The notes under the pieces are model-generated. The model saw nothing but the letters and a program-made list of their open reading frames with translations. It had not been told where the DNA came from and made no database searches. A program made the translations under genes and the position numbers. From the IMG/VR virus record IMGVR_UViG_3300035661_000082, positions 1 through 52,694 of that record: 52,694 bases of DNA; one strand, 5' to 3'. The DNA is from a virus. This document shows positions 43,539 through 52,400 of this stretch, one piece after another. How positions within the stretch are numbered: position 1 is the first letter of the stretch; every line of letters begins with the position of its first letter.

Positions 43539-45506
43539 ATGGGCGGTTTTTTTGGATTTAACAACAACGATGAAGCCGCTAAGAAGTCCTCCGCTGAAAA
43601 AGCAGCCGCCGAGCAAAAGGCAAGTGGACAATCATCACAATCACCCCAATCACTCCAAGCTGCCATTACTGGCTACGCTGGCATGAGCGCAATGCAGCGG
43701 CGCGAGAAAGAAGTAGGACTAGCTAATGGCGGCATGGTTCGTGGAAAGGGAACTGGGACATCGGACTCCATCCCTATGGAGCTTCGCAAAGGAAGCTATG
43801 TACTACCTGCCGATAGCACGCGCAAGATGAATGAAGAAAAAGTGCCGGTTCGAGTAAGCAACGGCGAGCGCGTGTTTTCGCCGAAAGAATTGCAAGCCAT
43901 TGGTGCACAAGTGGTTGAGGCTATGAAGGTTGCTACGCATACGCCAGTAAATGAAAAGTCAGCCAAGCTGCAGATGCTTGCAGATGGTGGTGTTGTTGAC
44001 GATAAGAGAAAAAATGTTTTCACCGATGCGAACACTGATACGCAGACCGGAAAGCCTAAGTCAAGCGAGGGATTCACCCCGCAAGGACAAGGTGCTTCAT
44101 TTGTTCAGCGAGCAAAAGCCAACGCAGCCGTGCCGGATATGGCCGCAAGCAATGCCAAAGAGTTTCAATCTGCAATTGATACAGAAGCGAAGATGAATGC
44201 TCCTGCTCCTGTTGTTCAGCCTAGCAAAGTACAGCCAAGCGGATTCTTGGGAAATACTCGTAATGAATTGGGCAATACAATTAAAGGAATGCCTGAAGCA
44301 TTCAATGTGGGTGGGTTTCCAGGAGCGGTAGGCTATGCCATTAATAGGGTTGCTCCAACAGTACAGGCATTATCCGAAGACGTTTTTGCCAAGCCGTTAA
44401 TCAGGGATGCTATACCTTTTGCAAACACTGTTAACACAGCCGTTACAGGTGATGCAACACCACGGATTGGCGATTCAACACCCCAAGGTACTAAACCACA
44501 ATCCCCAGGACAAAGCGTTGTCAACGATACGAGTCAAGGAGCTAGTGCTGCTAATCCAGTGCTGGCGCAAGCTACGCCTAAACCAGCTACCTCCAGCGAT
44601 GAGATATATAAACCACTCGCTAACTTGGATGTTGTTGAATATAAGGGCGATCACGGCGAGCGGGCATTCAGCAACATTCGCCCCGAAGACCGAAATAAGG
44701 GCGGCAATATGACCGTTGTTCCAGCGAACACCTACGGCATGTACGACCCGACTAAGCCATTGCCCGTTGCGCAACCCACACAACAAGCCCAAGGGTTCGC
44801 CCCCGGCAATCAAATCAATCATGTTGAAAGTGTCGGATTTGGATTCGAGCCGAAAGACCCGGCAATCGCGCGAGCTGATGCAATTCAAAGAAACGCTGAA
44901 ATGGCCGCAGGCCGAGCTGGCATTTCCCAATATACGCCCAAAATGCTTGAGGCAGAAACCAACAAGATGCAGTCCTACGACAATATGGCGACCACTGGCA
45001 TGAATAACGCAACACGACAAGCCGAGATTGCATCAAACGCAGAGGCAAGAGGAGCAGAGCTTGCGCAGCGTGGATCACAGTTCGACGCAACCAATTGGCT
45101 TGCCAAGAATGCCGATAATAGGGCGCAAGAAACTCATGGATTCGCTTTGGCCGACACCATGAGAATGCAAAACGCACTAAATGCCGTCAACAACGCAAAA
45201 ACACCCGAAGAGCTCAGATCGGCATCGGATAAATTGCAAGCATTGCAAGGAAAAAACCCGCAAGAGGTTTTCGCAGGACTTCCAGGCGGAAATACGGTAG
45301 ACGCAGCTGGGAACGTTATTAAACTCCAGAATCTTGTCTACAACAAGGTTACAGGCAAAGTAATGAATACTGACGAACAAGGCCAGGCACAGCCGAAATA
45401 CGACCAAAAAACAGCACAAGGAATGAAAGATGTGTTAATGAAGCGCAACATTCCAGCAGATGAAATTCGAAAATTGATCGACGTAATCAACGCCAACACA
45501 CAGTAA
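43539..45506 (+). CDS. Internal/ejected virion protein with GGMV motif
   Basis: The protein has 655 residues with an excellent CGGAGG ribosome site. Residues about 60-90 contain LANGGMVRGKGTGTSDSIP then SYVLPADSTRKM, a signature found near the start of many phage ejection or tail-tape-associated proteins. VSNGERVFSPKELQAIGAQV follows and is part of the same pattern. The rest is helical and Gln/Ala-rich with low-complexity segments. It is followed by another large protein and the polyvalent gene, so it likely enters the cell or lines the ejection channel. Confidence 0.6.
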   Translation: MGGFFGFNNNDEAAKKSSAEKAAAEQKASGQSSQSPQSLQAAITGYAGMSAMQRREKEVGLANGGMVRGKGTGTSDSIPMELRKGSYVLPADSTRKMNEEKVPVRVSNGERVFSPKELQAIGAQVVEAMKVATHTPVNEKSAKLQMLADGGVVDDKRKNVFTDANTDTQTGKPKSSEGFTPQGQGASFVQRAKANAAVPDMAASNAKEFQSAIDTEAKMNAPAPVVQPSKVQPSGFLGNTRNELGNTIKGMPEAFNVGGFPGAVGYAINRVAPTVQALSEDVFAKPLIRDAIPFANTVNTAVTGDATPRIGDSTPQGTKPQSPGQSVVNDTSQGASAANPVLAQATPKPATSSDEIYKPLANLDVVEYKGDHGERAFSNIRPEDRNKGGNMTVVPANTYGMYDPTKPLPVAQPTQQAQGFAPGNQINHVESVGFGFEPKDPAIARADAIQRNAEMAAGRAGISQYTPKMLEAETNKMQSYDNMATTGMNNATRQAEIASNAEARGAELAQRGSQFDATNWLAKNADNRAQETHGFALADTMRMQNALNAVNNAKTPEELRSASDKLQALQGKNPQEVFAGLPGGNTVDAAGNVIKLQNLVYNKVTGKVMNTDEQGQAQPKYDQKTAQGMKDVLMKRNIPADEIRKLIDVINANTQ

Positions 45507-45516
45507 GGGTGCGCTA

Positions 45517-48500
45517 ATGAACTATGAAGCAGAAGTTGACAAGCTAATCGGCGCTACCGCTGCCAAGCCTGCTAATGTCGATCCCGCTGCCAAGCCTGCT
45601 AATGTAGATTACGACAAGCAGGTAGATCAGCTCATTGCATCAAAAAAGAAAGCCCCGATGACGGATTCCGAATGGCAGGCTGAAAAGGAGTCGCACCAAG
45701 AAAACGCCCTGCAACGTGGCTGGCACAGCATGGCTAATTCTGTTGATGCAACGGCAAAGCTGGCGACAAAGGACTATGAAGGCATTGCCGACATTCAGGC
45801 AGATAATGCTAACTACCGGGCAATGAACCCTGGAACCAAGAGCGCCAATGAGTTAACAGACGCATTTCGTGCCGAGGGGAATAACGACCAGTCTGCTGCG
45901 GGAGGTTTCGAGAACTTCAAGGCAGGCGTAGGACGCATGGTCGATGTTGCGGCCAACAACTACAACAAGGCACAAGGATTTATCCCCAAGGCGCGTTCGG
46001 CACTTGATACGGCTGGCGGCGTTGTATCAGTTCTTGGTGAGCAAATACCAAACATGGTTCCAGGACTTGTTGGTATGGGTATAGGATCAGTTGGCGGAGC
46101 GGAAGCTGGTGCGCCAACAGGCGCGGCGATAGGCTCAGCAGGTGGTCCGGTAGGAGCAGCGGCAGGAGGAGCAACTGGCGCGGCAGTTGGTTCGTACATA
46201 GGCGGATCAGCGGGTTCTGGTGTAGGTAATGCACTCGTCGAAGGCGGAGGCATGATCGAGCAAGACTTGCAAAAGGCAGGAATTAAACCGGGCGATAAAG
46301 AGGCAACAGTCGCCTACCTCAAAGATCATGGGGATAAAATCCTAGAGCAAGCTGGAATCAAGGGAGCTGTTATAGGTGCAGTTGACCGTGCAACAATTGG
46401 GATGGCACACAACCTATTGACCGCACCAGGACGCGCGGCAGAGCAACGCGCAATGACCTCACTTGGCGTTGATACAGCGGACAATGCAGCCGTATCTGCA
46501 GCACGGAATACGCAGCGCGAAGCAATTGGCAAACTTGTTGCAAACGATGCAGCTTACCAAGCATCTAAAACGGGTATTGGTGCAGTAGCTCGAGATACGG
46601 CAGCGTTTGGCCTTGAGCCGCTTGGCGAGTTTACAGGCGAGTATGTCGGTGAAGGTCTTGGCCGTGGAAACTGGGACACTAAGGAATCCGCGTTTGAGGC
46701 GCTTATGTCCCTTGGTCAGTCTGGGCTTATCTTTACCGGACAGAAGGCAGCACAGGCCATTAAAGCTCCATTCGAGCAGCAAGATACCTCATCGGGTGCA
46801 GCCACGCCAAATGCAGCTCCACCAAATTCTCCACCAAATTCTCTACCAAACGCTACCCAAAACGCATCCACCCAAAACGCTGCCACCCAAAACGCATCCA
46901 CCCAAAACGCTGCTACCCAAAACGCATCCACCCAAAACGCTGCTACCCAAAACGCATCCAACCAAAACGCTGCTACACAAAACTCTGCTAACCAAAACGC
47001 GGCCACACAATCACAGCAAGCAAACCAGCTCACGCCAGAAGCATTGCAAGCATTGTCGAGAATATCCGACGAGCAGCTACCCGGTGTTCGAGAGAAAGTC
47101 GCTTCAATGCCAGACTCGAAGCATAAGACAGCCATTCAAGAGGCGCTTGATGCTACGGTGGAGCAAAGGGCAGCGCTTGGATATACGCCACACGTTGACG
47201 ATGAAGGCTACACCTACAGCATGGATAGACACGCTGTTGAGTCGTTGCAAGAACAGGCGCGTAAAGCAAGCACAGCAGCCATTATGGAAAGTCTTGGACA
47301 CCTTGCAAATCAGGACAACGCAAGCGATACAACCCGTATTTATGAGCGTGAACTTAACCAACGCTATAAAGAAAACCAGCAAGCAACTCAAGATGTAGCA
47401 GCAAAGAGTGCCGATACACCAACTACAGCAACGCCTACGCCTACAGATGTGCAAGCCGCAAAAGCCAATGCCGACTTAAATCCAACGCTCGCTAATGCGG
47501 CGGATCTTCATTCTAGTATGCAACAAGCAGCTCAGGCAGTGCAGACCGTTGCGCCAGCGAATGCAGCAACAGCAGCGAATGCAGAGACCGCAGCAGCTAA
47601 ATGGGCAAGATTTAACCCGATACAACGCAATGGATTTATTGGAAATCTTGGTATTGAGACACTAGGAGTAGAAGGCGCGAATCTGCGCAATGAGAGCGAC
47701 ATTACCAAGCTGCCCCCGCATGTACAGCAGGTCATCGAGGCTGCGCATAATCCTATCCCGGCAGATAAGTTCAATCCGACACACACTGATAAACTCGGTA
47801 GACCGCTAATGGCCTATCCTGGGATTGATGGCGTTTACCAGGATGAGCGAAGTAATGTTTTCAGGTCTGATTCAGTGCCGCCCACTCCAATCCAACAAGC
47901 GCCTGTAACAACTGCTACTCAGAGCCAACAAGAGACTGTAACACCTCAATCAAGCAGCAAGAGCTTTACACCTAATCCACGATCATGGGGAGCGCAGGAA
48001 ACAAACAATCTTGCGCAGATTATTCGCAAAGCCGGTGGGATACACAAAAAACATGCGACTGAAATTATCGGAGATGAAACTAAGCATTCAAAAACCAAAG
48101 GGTTTTTTACCAACAACGGAATGGGGATTGATGATGCTATTGATCTTGCGAAATCGCATAATTTCATTATCAATCTGCGAAAAGGCGAAGACGAAACAGA
48201 GGCATATATTGATCTATTTGCACGAGCAGCAAATGGCGAAAAAGTAACTAATTACCAAAACGCTGACCTAGAAAGACAATACCAAAATCTTTTAGACGAA
48301 GATGAGGCACGTGCAAAAGAAGATGCACTCGAAGCGCAGCTAACCGCTGATGAAATAAAAAAGAGCGATTTAATCGCACAAGAACTTAGCGATGCAGACC
48401 CAAATGAGGTTGAAAGCGTCATTGATGACATAGAGGGGGCTACTAACGCATTGAGTGATGGCACATTCACCGAATGGCTTAATGAATACACAACAGAACA

Positions 48501-48891
48501 GGGCTACCAAAATGAAACAGAAAACGATCAACAGAATCAAACTGATGCTGGCAAACGTACCGAAGGAGAAACGGGCAAAAGTCCTCAAACTGGCAGCAAT
48601 CAAGGCACTGAAGAAGAAACAGACCTCTTAGGCGATAATTCAAGCAATAAGACAGACACCGTTGAGGATCCTGCACCAGCATCAAAACCCGTTGAGGCTA
48701 CACAAGGAGCTAAAGAGGAACCCCCACAAATCACAGCCGATACCTTTGCCCAGCTTGGCAAGCGAGCATCCAAAGCAAGAACAATGCTTCGTGATAAACT
48801 TGCAGGCACAGAAGCACTTAACGTGCATGACAATTTCAACACGATAGTTACCACGCTTGAGAAAAGCGGGTTTGTTACTAAAGATTGCTAA
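45517..48891 (+). CDS. Large ejected-type protein with glycine-zipper and NA-TQ repeat
   Basis: The protein has 1,124 residues. A glycine-zipper membrane region lies at about 178-250 (GAPTGAAIGSAGGPVGAAAG), similar to membrane-spanning segments that help ejected proteins insert. An Asn-Ala-x-Thr-Gln low-complexity block (46861-47010, ten 15-base units) follows. The C-terminal third has a domain (NPRSWGAQETNNLAQIIRKA, KTKGFFTNNGMGIDDAIDLA) that resembles polyvalent-protein-associated modules. Acidic Gln/Glu-rich linkers end the protein. Its TAA is 14 bases before the ferritin-like start. Confidence 0.65.
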   Translation: MNYEAEVDKLIGATAAKPANVDPAAKPANVDYDKQVDQLIASKKKAPMTDSEWQAEKESHQENALQRGWHSMANSVDATAKLATKDYEGIADIQADNANYRAMNPGTKSANELTDAFRAEGNNDQSAAGGFENFKAGVGRMVDVAANNYNKAQGFIPKARSALDTAGGVVSVLGEQIPNMVPGLVGMGIGSVGGAEAGAPTGAAIGSAGGPVGAAAGGATGAAVGSYIGGSAGSGVGNALVEGGGMIEQDLQKAGIKPGDKEATVAYLKDHGDKILEQAGIKGAVIGAVDRATIGMAHNLLTAPGRAAEQRAMTSLGVDTADNAAVSAARNTQREAIGKLVANDAAYQASKTGIGAVARDTAAFGLEPLGEFTGEYVGEGLGRGNWDTKESAFEALMSLGQSGLIFTGQKAAQAIKAPFEQQDTSSGAATPNAAPPNSPPNSLPNATQNASTQNAATQNASTQNAATQNASTQNAATQNASNQNAATQNSANQNAATQSQQANQLTPEALQALSRISDEQLPGVREKVASMPDSKHKTAIQEALDATVEQRAALGYTPHVDDEGYTYSMDRHAVESLQEQARKASTAAIMESLGHLANQDNASDTTRIYERELNQRYKENQQATQDVAAKSADTPTTATPTPTDVQAAKANADLNPTLANAADLHSSMQQAAQAVQTVAPANAATAANAETAAAKWARFNPIQRNGFIGNLGIETLGVEGANLRNESDITKLPPHVQQVIEAAHNPIPADKFNPTHTDKLGRPLMAYPGIDGVYQDERSNVFRSDSVPPTPIQQAPVTTATQSQQETVTPQSSSKSFTPNPRSWGAQETNNLAQIIRKAGGIHKKHATEIIGDETKHSKTKGFFTNNGMGIDDAIDLAKSHNFIINLRKGEDETEAYIDLFARAANGEKVTNYQNADLERQYQNLLDEDEARAKEDALEAQLTADEIKKSDLIAQELSDADPNEVESVIDDIEGATNALSDGTFTEWLNEYTTEQGYQNETENDQQNQTDAGKRTEGETGKSPQTGSNQGTEEETDLLGDNSSNKTDTVEDPAPASKPVEATQGAKEEPPQITADTFAQLGKRASKARTMLRDKLAGTEALNVHDNFNTIVTTLEKSGFVTKDC
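46861..47010 (+). repeat. 15-bp tandem repeats encoding NA(S/A)TQ
   Basis: Ten tandem 15-base units based on AACGCATCCACCCAA and AACGCTGCTACCCAA encode alternating NASTQ and NAATQ. Copies differ by a few bases, and the last three are more divergent. Copy number is expected to vary by slippage. Confidence 0.9.
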
Positions 48892-48905
48892 CCGAGAAAA
48901 TACCT

Positions 48906-49397
48906 ATGCCAGTACGCTCAATGCTAGATAGAAAAACCAAGCAATTCCTCAATGATGCGTATAGCGAAGAACTCTACGCATCGCACCTATACAAACATGT
49001 ATCGGCGCAAGTTAAGCGCCTAGGCTGGGACGGGCTTGCCTCATACTTCATTGGTGAATCTAAGGAAGATGCCAATCACGCAGCAAGCATTGCAGCCTAT
49101 GTCGATGGACGCGCAGACACGATTAGCTCACCTTCGATTGAGTCTATTGAGATTGATATTTTAAGCTTCCGCGATGCGATTGAAGCAGCATTAGAGGCCG
49201 AACAGTCGCTTGAGCGAAAGTATGCCGACTGGTACGCAGCGTGTGATTGCCAAGTGACGAAGCAGTTTCTGCTAGGATTTATTGAAATTCAGCGCGTATC
49301 TGTGGAAAGGTATGCGGGCATTGTGGCTACGCTCGACACGACAAAGGACGATGTTTCAGTCCTGTTGCACATTCAGTCAAAACTAGCGAAAGGCTAA
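48906..49397 (+). CDS. Ferritin-like protein
   Basis: From the ATG at 48906 with GAGAA upstream, the protein has 163 residues; a TTG at 48885 is rejected. It aligns along its length with bacterial ferritin (FtnA type). Metal ligands match the ferroxidase centre: Glu22 (EELYAS), Asp55 in place of Glu (SKEDANH), His58, Glu99 (EAEQS), and Gln129 (EIQRV). The expected Glu of the third site (E130 in FtnA) is missing (Ser). The N-terminus ends in a ferritin-like helix layout. It sits between two ejected-type genes in the late operon, so it may be made late or packaged. Confidence 0.7.
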   Translation: MPVRSMLDRKTKQFLNDAYSEELYASHLYKHVSAQVKRLGWDGLASYFIGESKEDANHAASIAAYVDGRADTISSPSIESIEIDILSFRDAIEAALEAEQSLERKYADWYAACDCQVTKQFLLGFIEIQRVSVERYAGIVATLDTTKDDVSVLLHIQSKLAKG

Positions 49398-49403
49398 TCA
49401 AAC

Positions 49404-52400
49404 ATGGCATGTACCTACTCGTTTGTAGACCAAAACAGCAAGAATCAAACGCTTGATGCCAACGAGTTCAAGGCATGGCTTGCCAATGGTGGGCTAGAGT
49501 TTGCGCGTGCGTTTAAGGCGGCTGATAACAAAGCAGCGGGCAGCGTCAGTCAGTTTGTAGATTTCTTGTATGCAAAAATTTCGTCAGGCGAAATGCCAAA
49601 AGACAACCCAGCATTAAAGAAGATGGTTGAGCAGGTCGATGGAACACCCGCTTCACCTCAGCGTATGAAGCAGGCGCAAGAGCAGCTTGAATCAGCTATC
49701 GTCCGTATTGCGCGAGATATTGTCCAAAAAAATAACGGCATTGATAAAACATTTAATGACCTATTGGCGCTTTATTCGTCTCAGCCAAACCTTAACGTTC
49801 GCGACAGTACAAGCATCGAGAATCAAGCGTATAGCACGCCTGCACCCTTAGCTTATCTAGCCTCTCTCTTAGCCAGGATAGACAAAAAAACAAGCGTCTA
49901 TGAGCCTACGGCTGGCAACGGGATGCTTACGATTGGAGCATCCCCTAAGAACGTGACCGCCAACGAGTTTCAAGAAGAGCGTGCAAATGCGCTTCGTGCA
50001 TTGAACCTTAGACGAGTTATCGAAGGTGATGCGCTGAAAGCTAATGTTGCGCCTAAATCGCAGGATAGCGTTATCACAAACCCGCCATTTGGCCAGATTA
50101 AAGACGAAAACAACAATTCAATCAAAGTGGATTTTGACGGATTCACTATCGGGCAGATCGACCACCTGATTGCAGCAAAAGCACTTGAGACAATGAAGGA
50201 TGACGGAAGTGCAACGCTCATCATTGGAGCAAATAAAGTTGCTGGCGGCATAAGCAACAATGATCGGATATTTTTTAATTGGCTATACTCAAACTACAAT
50301 GTTACTGGGCATTTTGAAGTTGACGGGAAGCTATACACCAGACAGGGCGCGTCGTGGCCTGTTCGTGTAATTACCATCAACGGAAGACAGAAATCATCAA
50401 ATGTCAGTCCGGTGGAAGGTGTCATCGAGCGGGCGAAAACATGGGAGCAAGTTTATGACTATGCAAAAGACCTATTGGATACCGTCGGGCGATCTAACGA
50501 CGGGACAAGCCGAAGCGCTGGCCGTGGAAGCGAATCAAAAACCGAACGAGCAAGCTTACCGAATGATGCTATTGAGAAAACTCCAAGAAGTAATCAGCCA
50601 GAATCTAGCACTGGCAAAGGAAGCAATGGAGATGTCACCAGAGGCACTGCCAGAAATCTACCCGATAGCGAAAAACGAAATGAGCGAGACGTGGGCAGCG
50701 TCGATAATGAACAGCGACACAATGATGGCAATGCTCAACAAGATCAATTGGGCGGCAAAGGGAAAAATAAAGCCAATGGAGGAGAAAAGCCTACAAGAGA
50801 TACTGGAGCAGATGGATTAGCAAAAAGCACGGGCGAGCTGCAAACACCTTATGTCACCCGAAGCGCCAACAAAGATGACGGCATCCTAATTCCGTCAAAT
50901 ATGGCACAACCTACCCAAGACGCGCTTTCAAAGCTGGAAGACGATGTTGGTGATATTGACGAGTTTGTAAAGACAGAGCTTGGTTACAAGTCCAAAAAAG
51001 AATTGCAAAATGCACTCATGGGGCTGCAAATTGATTCTGTTGCTTTGGCCATCAACCAAATCAAGAATGGCGGTGGGTTTATCATTGCCGACCAAACAGG
51101 GATTGGCAAAGGTCGACAAGCCGCATCTATTATCCGATGGGCAGAACGAAACGGCTACACGCCTGTTTTTATGAGCGCAAAGCCATCGTTGTTTACCGAT
51201 ATGTTCAACGACCTTGAGGACATTGGTTCAACGAACATCAAGCCATTCATCATGAATGCCGATGGAAGCATTAAAGGCAAGAACGGTGAAAAACTTTTTG
51301 CAAACAACCCAAGCCTACATAAAACAAGGGTTTCCTTCATACGTGACAAAGGGCGTTTGCCAGGCGATTCAAACGCGATATTCCTGACTTACTCACAAAT
51401 CAACAAACCAAACGCGCAGCGCGAGGCGTTGCTTTCGATTGCTCCAAATGCTGTTTTTATTCTGGATGAATCGCATTCTGCGGCAGGCAAATCAGCAACA
51501 GGCGAGTTCATTATTAGCGCGCTTGGCTTGGCAAAAGGCGTGACCTACCTAAGTGCAACCTACGCAAAACGTCCAGATAACATGCCGCTGTATTTCAAGA
51601 CAGAAATAGGGAAAGCGATTGAAGATAGTACACAACTTTCAGATGCAATGGATGCTGGCGGATTGTCACTTCAAACTGTTGTCAGTAACAACCTTGTCAA
51701 AGCTGGAAACTTGATTCGCCGAGAAAGATCATACGACGGCGTAAGCATTGATTCTAAATCAGACAGTAAAAACAAAGACTTGCACGAAAGTCTTTCAGAC
51801 ATAACCACACTTGCTTTGCGCGCCATCGTCAATTCTGACGACACGTTCCATTCAAAGTTTGTCAAAACGTTGCAGAAAGAACTGGAGAGAGAAGGCAAGG
51901 GACTCAAAGACAATGCAGGAAACAATGCGTCTAAAACAGTTCAGCACACCGAGTTCTCAAGCGTTGTTCATAACTTCATCAAGCAGATGCTGCTTGGCCT
52001 CAAGGCGCAGACCGCCGCTGATGAAGCGATTGCATCAATCAAGCGCGGCGAGAAGCCGATCATTGCCGTCGAAAACACTATGGGTTCATTCCTGAATGAA
52101 TACGCTTCCGCAAATGGGCTTTCTAATGGAGACCCCCTTGGTAAATTTGATTACAGGACGGTTCTTACTAGGGCACTTTCAAGAACGCGAGCTATCACAG
52201 AAAAAGGGGTAAATGGCGAAGATACCGTAAAAGCAATCCCGCTTTCCGACCTTGACCCGATTACTCGTAAAGCCTATGACGATGCGCAAGATGTTATTGA
52301 CTCGCTTGATGTTGGCATCCCAGTATCGCCTATTGACTGGATTCGCGCTGAAATTGAGCGCGCAGGGTATAGCGTTGCTGAAATCACAGGGAGAGATTTA

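Noticed and set aside
46607-47398. 263-residue plus-strand ORF with repeated KTHPPKT pattern
   Set aside because: It is only the other reading of the 15-base repeats and has no supported start.
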